From NCBI RefSeq assembly GCF_000005505.3, contig NC_016131.3, positions 11,305,501 to 11,369,500 on the forward strand: a stretch of DNA of 64,000 nucleotides. Direction: 5' to 3'. Positions within the stretch are counted from its first letter, which is position 1; each line of letters starts with the position of its first letter. This DNA comes from Brachypodium distachyon (lineage: Eukaryota > Streptophyta > Magnoliopsida > Poales > Poaceae). A program made the translations under genes and the position numbers. Below, piece by piece: positions 1 through 11,318 of the stretch. The notes below the pieces were generated by a model, which was not told the DNA's origin, ran no database searches, and saw only the letters and a program-made list of their open reading frames with translations.

Positions 1-76
1 AGGCAAAAGAATGAGAGAATCTCTAAATTAGAGATAGTCAAAAATGTCTAGGATGGCAGGACAAAGTAACACGGAC

Positions 77-631
77 CAATGGCTTTTCCTTTCGCTTGAT
101 CTTCCTCTGATAAGGATAATGCAATAGCATGGTCTATGTCTTCATTGTCACTGTCAGGCGTACCCTACAGTAATTAGGACAGTATTAGCAACAGGGAAGT
201 AAAGCAACATCCAGTGCTTCTCATTTTTATCTTGGAATCAATTACCAACCTGTGGATCCTGATTTATATAAAATGAAATAAGTCACTTTACAGCTTGCAA
301 ACTTAAATTTGCCCAGCCTTTTTTAACCCATATGATTTATCACAAAAAAGAGCAACTTAAATTGAGAGGATACACAAACAGGAAAGTGCATGAGTAGATG
401 ATAATATATCACAGTGAGAATCAAAATTTGAAGAATCATTATTTACTTCTATGTATTTTTATAAATGTGCATTTTACTGTGAGTTATTTGCATCAAGAAG
501 AAAAGGCTAGAATTGAGCAGTACGTATGACTTCGTGTGCTGAGCTGAATAGCCTCCATGGAAGTTTCCGTTGAAATGTCCTCTTGTAACTCTATTTGCTG
601 AGCCTTTAAAAAATTTGCTCAACCAACCCAT
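77..631 (-). CDS. DA1: DA1-type LIM/UIM ubiquitin-activated peptidase, first two coding exons (partial)
   Basis: DA1 and DA1-related proteins are ubiquitin-binding peptidases that limit organ and seed size in plants. Two coding exons are visible. Exon 524-631 starts MGWLSKFFKGSANR, the conserved N-terminus of the family. Exon 77-164 encodes SDNEDIDHAIALSLSEED, a ubiquitin-interacting motif (acidic patch, then A-x-x-x-S). The junction is phase 0 and the second exon ends in phase 1 at a GT donor. Second UIM, LIM domain and HExxH peptidase would lie left of base 1. The start is fixed by the family-typical MGW. The donor of exon 77-164 (GTCCGT) is weak, so that border is less certain. Confidence 0.8.
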
Positions 632-3565
632 GTATTTTCTTATTTGAAGATGAGATCCTTTTGTTCACCCAGAGATCAAAATCCTTCTGCCTGCAGTAAA
701 AAATAAGTTGAGGCAGAAAAGAACTGAGTAACCTGCAGCTGAGTCTCATATTTGCATTAAAACTCAACTGTGAGAGGAAGGGAAATTTAAAGTTCTAAGA
801 ATGCATCTCCCTTATTATCTCAATTTATTCATTTTTATTAGTACTCCTTTGCAGCATAGATTTTAACAGTAGGCACTCATGTCCAAGAAAACATATAATG
901 CAGCCCCTCTGTTACTAAATATCAATTTACTATCTTCAAATCTTATTTTATACACTATATATTATACCCATGCCTAACCACTAGTTTACATTTCAAAGGG
1001 TGATTTTTCAACTATAAATTTATTTACTGAGTACTTCAAGCAAGTAATAGGTGAGATTTGCTTTGAACGGATATAAAAATGGGATAATGATTAATTATCC
1101 CTCTGAGATTGGATGAGTAGTGGACACCGATATCACTTTGGTTGAAACGTCAACATGAGCTTCCATAGGGATCAAATTATGCGAAAGAAAATTCGGAATA
1201 GCATTAGAACTTTAGTACAAACGAGCACAATGCTCATACGCTGCTACGAACTAAAAAGCACACTACATGTTCCCATGTACTATTTTTGTTGTGATCTCAG
1301 ATCCAATAATTAATAAACACTATCGTAAAAAAAAGTAACAGAATACCGCCACTTCTAGGAGTAAATAGAAGGCATGGCTTCTCACCTTGGAGAAGGCAAG
1401 GTATGCGCCACAACCTTGAATTAAGCAAAGTACAGATGGGGCTGGAACTGCCACATGGGATGTTATATGAACCACTAGGAACTTCTTGGCAGATGAACAG
1501 TGAACACCATACCACGCATCCAGTCTCCTATACAGCTCTGTGAAAAATGGTAAGGACTAAGGTGTGGGATATTAGGGCCAGTAAGATTCTCCGCATTCCA
1601 TATTTGTTTTGTATCTTGCTGAGTAGCAATGTGTGAATGGTGTTGTGGTAAGTGTTTGTGCCGAGTGCTTCTTGTGCAAGATGGTGGTGTACTGGTGTAC
1701 ACTTCTCATATAGCATGGTTGCTGTAATTTTTAGTTCTAGACAGCGAATAAATGTTTTCCCAACACAGATGCAAGTTATTAGTGTACTACTGTATCAACA
1801 AGGCAAACATCATGGCATAAATACCTCGAGCTCAGTCCAAGAGAGACAAAATCCTCATCAAAGGAACCGCAGGAGATGTATAGAGATCACTGGAGGCAAT
1901 CCTTTCTCATCACACTCTCAACTCCTGCACTTAAACAGAAACAAGTCATTGGGTCAGTCCCCATAAAGCATCAAAGGAAACAACGCAAATTTACAAAAAA
2001 GAAGCAGAGCAAAAGTAACTCCCCCAGGACTCACCAACAGACAATAATTCAACAAAGATCTCCCTCCTTGCTTCTCTATGTTGGGTACTTGATTTCTTTC
2101 ACCAGAAGAGAAGCGGCAGAATCTCCCACGCAGGCCTCACACGAGAATTCAGCGAAGAAGGGAAGGGGAACGAAGCGATGGGAGAAACAGGCTAACAAAC
2201 CGTGACATGGACGGGAAGCTAGAGGCCGAGTCAAGAAAATAAAATTTTGGGGGCGTGAGGTGACATCTCTCTCCTCTCCAACTCCCACTCGCCCACCGCC
2301 CCCGCGTCGCTGTCGCGGCGACTTCAACCCCCCGCCCGTGCGGAGACGACGGGAAGGGAAGGGAAGAGGCCCACATGGGGGTGAGGCAGCTGCGTCTCTC
2401 TCACGCATTACGTCGAACGCGCCGTGGGTGTGGTACTGTATGGAAATCGCTGGGAAATTTGGGGTCAATTGGTTGTTGGATGGATGGCTTTCCTTGTTAA
2501 TTCCTTGACGGCAGTGCTGATTGGCGCCAGGGTGGGAGAGGCCGCGAGGGTCGCTCTCCTCTACTTTCCTCACCACATTTTGCGCCGACGGGGAGATGCG
2601 CCGGCTGGGAGGGGTGCGGTTCCGTTCTCTACTCTCTTGATCTCTTCTGCCAAGTTGGGATTACAAAGGCGGGCACAATGCGTACAATGGAATTTTTTTT
2701 TTACAGGAACGAAAAATGAATTTTCGCCGGATTATTTACATTTACTCCAACTGCCTCTCTCCCAAAACAAGTGACGCGAATTTATATAAATTCACTTCAT
2801 TTATTTGGGAAGGAGGATATAAAATATCTAGTTGGTAACCTTGTAATGCACGGATTTGACACAAATTAATAAAAACAATATAGAATAAGTGATTAAAAAT
2901 AAAATAATCGTACAACATTCTTCTAAATGCACTGGAGCAAGTGTCCCGTATCTAATACAAAGTTGTATTGTTAACCTTTTATGGTTCGGAGAGAATATCT
3001 TTTTAGTCCTTAGCAACCCACGGGTATTGTAGTAGTGTCGAACAGAACGACTAAGCGATAGTTGTGTGGTGTGAAAATGATGGATGTTGTATAGCTAGTA
3101 TCTATGCCTTATTATATTCATACATCACGAACAGTTGTTGTGAAAATGATACGTCCTATACAGCTACCCCCAACCCATGTTATCTCCCGATGCTTTTTCC
3201 GGTGAAAAACTCCGAGTCAAAAAATGTTTAACAAAAAAGAATTAAATACAAAAATGGGGAATTTGAGAAAATTGGAATTTATTCCAAAAACCGAATGGAA
3301 AATTGGAAGTTTAAACAATTAAAATTTCTTTCAAAGAAAATGGACTTTGTTAATGGCGGTATCCATTATCGAAAAGAATACAACTCAGTTAATTCATTAT
3401 TGGGAGATTACACGGTTGCCATAAATTTGATCTCACTAAATTCATCTCGTGAAATCATTTTTCAGCCGATACGCAATAAACTGTGTGCAATTGCCTTTAC
3501 AATTGTTGTGACAAGAAACCAATGATTCTAAATTATACTTGTAATATGTCAACTGTAAGATAAAT
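632..3565. other. DA1 leader/promoter and intergenic sequence
   Basis: No gene is supported here. The part next to DA1 must carry its 5' leader and promoter. A GC-rich stretch near 2260-2620 is the likeliest core promoter or first untranslated exon, but I cannot place the transcription start. Open frames in 2076-2774 overlap on both strands in this GC-rich DNA and resemble no family. From 2760 to 3560 the DNA is AT-rich with no recognised repeat. Confidence 0.5.
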
Positions 3566-5181
3566 CTATGCATCACCACCATTTACTTTCAGACAAAGAT
3601 GGGCTTTCACAGGCTTGTGATCGGAGCTTCTAACACAATCAAGTGCTTCATATGAACTTAAGATCGCATCCAGGCCAGAAGATCGGTCAACCTTGAATAA
3701 TATCCTATCTGTCCAAGATGGCACTCTGATCTGAGCAAGTGAAGATCATATGCATGAGACGTTAGGTTCTCAAAATACTAGTACAGAAAATCATTCACAC
3801 ACAGTTAACACCTTGAAATGATAACAAACCAATACCTTGTAGCTTGTATCGTAGTTGCTACTTCCAACGTTGTATTTGTATGTTGGCTTAAATGACAAGG
3901 TCCCTTCACAGTACCCATTGAACACTTCACCCTTCTCAGCTTCTTGCAGAAGCTGGTCTTTGTCTCTTAGCTTCTGAACAATTCATATATGTGAGGCATT
4001 TTGATCTATGTGATGTAAAATATGACTAATTCCATTGTATACTTACACTTTGAAGGTTCTCCTCGATCATCATCCTTGCGGGTATCGAGCTTATTCCTTG
4101 CAATCTGTAATTCAAGTCACCAAGCCAAACTGTTATGTCAGCAGATTTGGCATAATGTATGTCATTCTTGGAGAACAGCGAGTGCGTAATATGCTGGCAT
4201 TCAGAGTTCCTCTTCTCCACCTTGTGCTCGTGAGCTATACTTTAATAAGACCTTGTTAGTTATTGGTGACACTAATAAGAAATGGATCGGCCACAAGTTG
4301 GGAAGCAACCTGCAAGATGGCAGGACACAAACACCATCCGGATCCCACTGAAGTTAATGTACATGGCCACAGCTCCTTTCTTTCTCCCAATTACACCCCC
4401 GCAGCCTCCGACTGCGTGTTTATCGACCTTCATCTCTGTCCATAATCTTAGGACTTTAAGCAAAATTCATTCGACCAAACAAGAAATGCACTTTTGACAT
4501 CAAGTTACTGGATACAGAATCACCTCTGATGTACGATTCCGAACTCTTTGCGCCAAAAAGAAACATCTGAAGAGACTGCATGGCTGTCTGGCACAACAAG
4601 CTGAGATATGGCAAGCACCAAACAATTTCAGAATACGGTGAAGAAAAACCTTGGAAATGTTCATACAAAAAGGCTAACCAGCTTGGAAGGTCCCTCACAT
4701 GTGTGTATCAGCCATGGCTTCCTGCAGAGCTTGTGTGACGCCGCATTTTGGCACTTCTTGCAGCCCGACAACTAGCAAGTCGAACCTCCTGTTGGAGCTC
4801 ACCAGCTTTCTTACGTCCTCTACAGACAGCTTCACAAGAGAACGAATTACTATTAAACCAAAGCGAACGGGCCCAATCATCGTCTACACGATTAATATGA
4901 TATACACCTTGCCGTTCATGTTCCATGTGATAATGCAGACACAAAGCACGGAACTGGTGGTGAACTCACAGGTTTTCTGAATCCGAATAGTCTTTATGCC
5001 TTCATGAGTTCCACTTCCATCTTCGTCAATAGGAACCATACCATTGTTGTTCAGCTCCCTTAATCTCCTGTAATAAGAGAGTAATATATTATGAAGTGCA
5101 AGGGAATCATAGGAAAAAGAACGTTAAGCAAGATTTATGCTTATACCATTTTGGAAGACTGAAGCTCCTGCAGTTGCCCAT
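3566..5181 (-). CDS. IP5P11: Type I/IV inositol polyphosphate 5-phosphatase 11
   Basis: Removes the 5-phosphate from phosphoinositides. Eight coding exons on the minus strand, 5' to 3': 5147-5181, 4908-5067, 4699-4829, 4524-4600, 4310-4435, 4047-4234, 3836-3973, 3566-3730. They sum to 1020 nt (339 aa), close to Arabidopsis 5PTase11 (334 aa). Hallmarks in order: TWNMNGK, DLLVVGLQEVPKC, VGGCGGVIGRKKGAVA, the catalytic WLGDLNYR, the second catalytic motif PSWTDRILF, and SDHKPV near the C-terminus. The start MGNC is an N-myristoylation/palmitoylation signal, so membrane attachment is likely; 5PTase11 shares it. All junctions are GT/AG and phases close. The protein is a bare catalytic domain without WD40 or other extensions, which separates it from larger plant 5-phosphatases. 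Confidence 0.92.
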
Positions 5182-5194
5182 CTCTAGCTATTGG

Positions 5195-5227
5195 TTAAGA
5201 AAGACCGGATCCTTCCTTTCCAATCAT
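5195..5227 (-). promoter_or_regulatory. Upstream ORF in the 5-phosphatase leader
   Basis: An AG acceptor lies just before base 5228 on the minus strand. The leader exon after it carries an ATG (5227) opening a 10-codon frame that stops at 5195, 13 bases before the main ATG (5181). If this exon is in the mature mRNA, the short uORF could dampen translation of the phosphatase. Transcript structure upstream is inferred. Confidence 0.45.
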
Positions 5228-8200
5228 CCTGTAAGGAGAAGAATACAAAAGGAAACCTTTTTATACTGTTCTTTTCCGAAAGTTGAACGTTTCCAAGCAG
5301 AAACCAAATTGATCAGATCTAGATGCTTCTGGCCTCATCACGTTTCTAATCAGCAATTTCTACTGCAAGATTCAACATATGACTAGGAGGTGAAGAAAAA
5401 AACAAGCGGATGATCAAGAGCCAGCCACTTGGACAATGTTGATTGGATAGTTAGGTATGGATATCTTTGATGTGACAACGAGATCTCATTTGCCATCACA
5501 TCATTGCCATGGCAGCTACCGCAGTCCACAAAGAGCGCAGGTGTGAAATAGAAAATAGGACCACCAGAAAAATCCTACCAGTAATGCTTGGTGATAAATA
5601 GGGCCACAGTTTTGTTAGCAGGTAACTTTGTTGACCATGAGATCTGATGGAGAAATTCAATTGGGGGAACGTATGGGACATGATTTCTTCATCTCCATGA
5701 AGTTTCACTACGGTGCGAGCCTTGGGCATCCCTGAGATACTGATCCTGATCCATAGCTATAGCCAGGAAAGAAAACAGTGTTTGGAAAGCGACATGTTCT
5801 CTCTCTCTCATTTTATTTGTTCAACGCGTCCAGACAAAGGTAGAAAGTAGAAACGCATTGACTTGACATTTTCTACTAAGAACATTCAAGTTCATCGTCT
5901 AAGCAATATGATGCTAATTATGAACAGTGTGATATTGGCAGTATTGGAGTGGTAGATCCAATTGCGCGCCAGGGATACTAGCAGTATGACCAATTTAGAT
6001 AACCCTTCGATCACCAATCGTTTTGGAGCGATAGATCCTAAGCAATGTTGTAGCATCCTGTGGCGTCATGGAGGCACTGCAAAAATCCGTTGGCATTGTG
6101 GCTTGTGCCGTATGGTCTTCAATTGGGTAGGGTAAATTCAGCAAGGCTCGTCGCCAACATCGTACCTGTTGACCAAACAGTTTTCGCTGGGTTGGTGTGA
6201 TAGGGCGACGGATGATAACCAAGGCACTTGTGAGCAGCTTCAGCAAATGGATCTTCTCTGGCCGGAGTGCGTCAGTCTGTGTTGAACTGGTGGTGCATTT
6301 CTTCGGATGATACGACTCTATATCTTTGGTTTTAGTCTATTTTATTTTAATTAACTCAGACCAAAGACTTACTAATAGATACTGCATAAAAGGTGGAACC
6401 CATCCTCTGCATATTATGGTCATAGTAAGAGTAACAAAAAGATAGTATCACACATATGATATTATTCTATGTTATTATCTTCACAGTGCATGCTATCTTA
6501 GTGCATTCATTTGCACAAAATAAGATAAAAGCACAAGTATGAACAAAGTTGCTGAGCCGTATCTTGGGAGATTTAATTGGTGTCACGTAAATCAACTTAT
6601 TAACAATCGATCACAGGCTACTGCTACCACGAGGAAACAGTCAGAGCAACGTTCAATGTGAGAATAACGAATCCATGACACAGCCAGGCAAAAAAAAATT
6701 AAGACATGCTGGTTTCAGAAATCACACATAGTATGCTGGGGCAACGGCAATTATAACTACCTGAGTTATTCGTACACTGTTGGGTTCTCACATTCTAGAA
6801 AGATAAAATGGCCATTAGGGAAATTTAAATCCATATTTCATAAGGTACATAGAAACGCAATCTTGAGGGTAACTTTGCAGTCTTCAAGGAACTAAAGAAA
6901 TGGTTGGACCATCCCAGTCAAACCTAACAAGAATAGAAATTTGTCAGTTACTGGCTTATTTCAATTTCAAGTATACAAACATAGCAGTTCAGAATAAAAA
7001 ACTTGCTGAACAGAAAACTGGAAAAAATTATTATTTGTAATGCAACTTCAAAATCTACCAACTGTTATAACTGATCAAGATAAAAAGGAAAAGTAGCAAT
7101 TCATTCTTATCATCTTATGTCTTCCAGACATACTTATTAGAAGTGCAAAATCTCCCCGATCTTAAGTAGCCTATGTTTTGACTTTGTCCACAGTACTTCC
7201 CACCATGAATAATACAAATTTACAACAGCAGATCAATCAGAAAAGAAAGATGGCAAGTGGCGGTAGGTGTAAGACAAGAACTCAGATGGCATCGTAGTTT
7301 GACTAATGAACATGGATCAAGACACTGGCTTTCACAATTTGATTTTTTATTAGTTCTTACAATGAGTAGTGTTACATATAACATAATAAATCGGTCTGTT
7401 TCTATAACTCTCCATATTCAGTCAACATGACATATTGATTTAGACCACATCTAATAAGAATTTCAGTTTCTTTCAATAGCACACAATAGTTTGAGCCTCT
7501 TAATAACTTAAAGCATAGTCCGACATTCGTAAGTGTTGTGTGCCCACCATTGTAATGCCCTAGCTACCAGGCCAAAACATTAAAACCATATTTGCCAATC
7601 TTTGGTTGGAATGGTTAATTAACATACTAAACATGAACCTCAGACAAAATCACTACTATTATGTGGTCTCACTGTCTCAGACAATAATGTAAAACTACCA
7701 CAATTGTAGTGTTTCATATGCAGAAACAGATTGTGTTTCATATGCAGAAACAGATTGTGTTTCTTATGCTGTGGAAGACTCAGCTTATGGACCATGTTAA
7801 TAAAGTGTAACAATTCTGTAAATAATGATTATTAGATTGCAAAAAATACAATTCAGAACATACTGCATCCATTAAACCACATAGTTATACTGGTCCTGAT
7901 TAAATTAACAGGTGCAAATGCCATCTAAACATTCATACTTCTGGATCTATTTGTCAAAATAAACATCATGTTACCATCAAACAATAATAAAACACATAAC
8001 AGCAATAGGTGCAAGTAAGAACCAGAATGATATGATCCTCTACAATCCTCAAATTCTTTGCAATTATTATATTTGCGAAACAATGGATAATCGGTAATGG
8101 CAAATCAGCTGAAGATGAGAATAAATTCAACGCCATGACTTGTTTAGAAGATCACTTCACTCTTTAAAACACAGTATAATCTGTCGACGCAAAATAGTTC

Positions 8201-8392
8201 GCTTATCTTCTCATACCAAGGGCCACTACATTGTTTCATACTCTAATCTCTCAGTTTGTGAATCAATGTTCCACTTAAAATAGTAGAGCACAAAAGACCA
8301 CCTTATGCACACGCAAACCCATAAAAACTCGAAGAATGATGCAAGTAGTAAAGACAAACACCACATAAACCGAATCTAACAATGACTTGTAA
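5228..8392. other. Intergenic region between the 5-phosphatase and TOM6
   Basis: Contains the 5-phosphatase promoter (roughly 5230-6000) and AT-rich DNA. No conserved protein or RNA gene was recognised. A short tandem repeat, about 26 bp in 2.5 copies with the core gtttcatatgcagaaacaga, lies at 7708-7765. Open frames at 5496-5729 and 5995-6246 match nothing. Confidence 0.5.
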
Positions 8393-8982
8393 CTAATCTC
8401 TCTTTTTTTGGAGGGAAAATCCGCCTTGCAGAAACCAACAGTGCTAACTCAGCACAATAATTAATGTCATTTACCAAAGACTTGGCAATTTGTGGGACCA
8501 AAAAAAGGAACAATCATGTACACCAAGAGGCTACTGGGCAACTGGCTAGTGGCCACATGTTTCAGCCAATTATTTCAAAGACATATCAAGTGTTTAAGAC
8601 AAACTAACCATCCTATGTTCCGGAAGGCATATAACAACGTGTTCCATCTTGCAAACCAAATAAATTAAACAACAGTGCCAAAAAGCTAATCTCTCTTTTT
8701 TGCAGGGAAAACCTGACTTGCAGAAACCAACAGTGATAATTCAGCATAGTTAATGTCATTTACCAAAGACTTGGCAATCTGTGGGACCAAAAAAAGGAAC
8801 AATCATGTACACCAAGTGGCTACTGGGCAACTGGCTAGTGCCCACATGTTTCAGCCAATTCATGGAATTATACCAAAGACATATAAAGTGTTTAAGACAC
8901 AGTAACCATCCTATGTTCCGGAAGGCATATAACAACTTGTTCCATCTTGCAAACCTAACAAATTAAACAACAGTGCCAAAAA
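8393..8982. repeat. Direct tandem duplication of a ~295-bp unit
   Basis: Unit 1 (8393-8685) and unit 2 (8686-8982) sit head to tail and align almost throughout. Shared blocks include ctaatctctct, gcagaaaccaacagtg, ttaccaaagacttggcaat and catcctatgttccggaagg. Differences are scattered substitutions plus small indels, for example an extra catggaattatacc-type segment in unit 2. No coding signal or terminal inverted repeat is seen, so this looks like a local duplication rather than a transposon. Confidence 0.85.
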
Positions 8983-9366
8983 CAGCCTAAGACGACCATA
9001 TGCCTGAACACACGATACAAGAACATATATTGCGAGATTAAAGTGGCGTGCATCAAACATCATGAAGAAACTACAGCGAAATCTAACCAAGTTCAACTTA
9101 TCGACATAGATCGATCAGAACCCACGGTGCCCCAGGAACGAATTGGGTGTAACCGCGAGTAATCCAACCGCGCAACCTGACATCGAAACATATTTACCAC
9201 TGAAACCTACACCACCAAATCGAGCAGAAAAACACATAAGCACACCGTCACGCTACGATTCAGAAACAGGATCACACTAACTGCACCCAAATCGACAAAA
9301 CCGTAGAGAACAGCAGGGGCTGTAGCGGCTCACCTCAGGGGGGAGGGCTAGGACGTCGGGACGCTC

Positions 9367-9537
9367 CTAGAGCTCGAGCTTGAGCTCTTTGATGTCGGCG
9401 TCGCGGGTGAGGAAGTGGAGGATGTAAGGGGCGGCGCGGATGGCTACGATGCAGGAGGCCATGACGATGAGGTGCGAGCGCAGCTCCTTGTACGCTGCCT
9501 CCTTGCTCGGCTTCCGCGGGATCGCGCCTAGGAACAT
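9367..9537 (-). CDS. TOM6: Mitochondrial import receptor subunit TOM6
   Basis: TOM6 is a small tail-anchored subunit that stabilises the TOM translocase of the outer mitochondrial membrane. The 56-residue intronless frame runs from MFLGAIPRKPSKEAAYKELR, through a hydrophobic segment (HLIVMASCIVAIRAAPYILHF), to a charged tail DIKELKLEL. Plant TOM6 is about 54 aa, begins MFPGMF, and has the same IRAAPY core. An in-frame ATG 18 codons upstream exists, but the family N-terminus fixes the start at 9537. Just past the stop a CCTGAG/GTGAGC sequence (about 9341) could be the donor of a 3'-UTR intron, unproven. Confidence 0.9.
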   Translation of the reverse strand: MFLGAIPRKPSKEAAYKELRSHLIVMASCIVAIRAAPYILHFLTRDADIKELKLEL

Positions 9538-9646
9538 CTTGACTCCTGCTCTGATTCTCTCGCTTCCGTCTCCGAAATCTCTCCTATGCAACGAAGGTTT
9601 CGATCTCAGTAGGCGGCGAGGCTGCTTAAACCCTAGGTTGGGGACT

Positions 9647-9751
9647 ATGGCTAAGGAGGAGGACGGGATCGATTACAATTACAACCCTGTGTTCCTTGGG
9701 GAGGGGACTGCGTATTTGGAGTATGATGGGCCCCCAGCCCAATTACCATAA
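9647..9751 (+). CDS. Short divergent ORF of 34 codons, unrecognised
   Basis: Lies head to head with TOM6, 109 bp from its ATG. The peptide begins MAKEEDGIDYNYNPVFLGEG and stops after 34 codons. Its composition looks like a real protein N-terminus, and CCCTAG/ATGG context precedes the ATG. It may be the first exon or a truncated remnant of another gene, but no downstream continuation was found and I do not recognise the family. The reading 'not a gene' is equally possible. Confidence 0.25.
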   Translation: MAKEEDGIDYNYNPVFLGEGTAYLEYDGPPAQLP

Positions 9752-10073
9752 CTCGGGGCTCCCACAAGATGGGCCTCCGCTATTTCCGGATGACTCAATT
9801 AGATTGAAAATTTTACTTAAAAAAATTAGGTTGAGAAATATGCTAAAAATTAGGTTGATAGTTTTTTAGTCTAGATGCCACTCGGATTCAAAATGTCATA
9901 AAAATTAGTCGATCGTGTTTCTGTACTAGATGGGTTGTTTGGATTGTTTTCTTAAGGATGCATTTCCACTACATTCTGTAGTAAGAGCCATGATATCATC
10001 GTAGAACGGCACTTGAGTTAAGGGGTGTCTATACTCGATGGTTTGGCTGTTAGTTGTGCATATATGCTGGTCA
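9752..10073. other. AT-rich intergenic spacer
   Basis: No gene or named repeat seen. It separates the TOM6 region from the CACTA element. Confidence 0.5.
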
Positions 10074-11318
10074 CACTACTACAAAAACGTTTATCAGTAA
10101 CGGTAAAAAATGGTTATCAGTAACGGGCAGACTGCCCGTCACTGACTTCCTGCCGGTAATGTGGGGTGCATCAGTGACGGGCGGTCAGCCCGTTGCTGAT
10201 GTTATGCACATCAGTGGCGGGCTTTATAGGGACCGACACTGATATCATTTTTCACACTTAAAAAAAAGCTGGGCAATGGCCCAGCCCGCACGTTCCCGTC
10301 GCCACGCCCATGCCTCAGGAGCAGGCATCCCTGCTCGTTCCCCGTCGCCGACATCTGCAGGCAGCCCAAAACTCGGAGATCTCCCTGGCCAACAACGAAT
10401 CGATGAATACAGATGATCGAACACACATCATGGACACAAATCAGATCAAGAACCATAACTTGGACACAAATCAGATCAAGAAATATGGCATTGCTTCACA
10501 TCAAGATCCAAAAAATGGATGAAACACAAGGAAAAAAAGAACCCTAGCTAGTCCCAAATGCAACCCACTGCAGCCCAAACCTAACCCATGCCGCCGCTAG
10601 CTGGAGATGTCGCCACTGCTACTCGCTCACTGGAGAAAACCGAGAGTTGAGAGAAATTCGAGAGAGGGAGAGACTAACCAGCGGCGCGCGGGGTCGAGGG
10701 CGCCAGATCCAGATGCGGGCAGGGTCAGGGGCGCTGGATCCGGCGGCGCCACTAGACGGCCTCCAAGCACCGGTGGACAGCGAGGACAGGGCGGCAGTGC
10801 AGGAGAGAGATAACAGGCGGAGGGAGGGAGAGAGGAGATCGGGGAGGCAGAGGAGATCGGGGAAGGCCGGATCCGGCGGCTCGTGTAGAAGATAAGGGGG
10901 AGAGGAGGGGGTTGCTCGTGAGTGGAGAAGAAAGGGGAGAGGAGAGGGTCGCTCGGCAGTGGAGAAAAGAGAGAGAGAAGTGAGGGAGATCTAGAGGAGA
11001 GCAGAGGGAGTTGGGTGACGGCGGGGCTGAGGGAGGAAATAGAGGGAGAGAGAAGAGCTGGGGGAGGGAGTATTTTATACCTCCCCCTCAAATCCTAAAA
11101 ATGCTGGGCCGGCCAATTAAGAAAGCTGGCCTCGAACAGTCATCAGTGGCGGGCCTAGATGTAAAGCCCGCCACTGATGTGTGTTTTGGTTAATTTTACG
11201 CTTTTTCAGATGTGGATATTAGTGACGGGCTTTCCCTGCCCGTCACTGATGAGGGTTCATCAGTGACGGGCGGCCCGTCACTGATGACTCGTCACATATA
11301 CACTATTTTGTAGCAGTG
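10074..11318. mobile_element. Non-autonomous CACTA (En/Spm) transposon
   Basis: The ends are CACTACTACAAAA and, in reverse complement, CACTGCTACAAAA: the CACTA terminal inverted repeat with one mismatch. Both ends carry clusters of the subterminal motif cagtgacgggc and its inverse gcccgtcactga, at about 10115-10230 and 11150-11290. These are the sites where a CACTA transposase (TNPA-like) binds. The 1245-bp length and GA-rich middle (10600-11060) leave no room for transposase, so it depends on an autonomous partner. Target duplication would be 3 bp: TCA on the left, TTA on the right, one mismatch. Confidence 0.85.

Noticed and set aside
10627..11091. 154-codon frame rich in Ser/Pro
   Set aside because: It lies in the GA-rich middle of the CACTA element, overlaps frames on both strands, and has no family resemblance. 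Treated as composition-driven.
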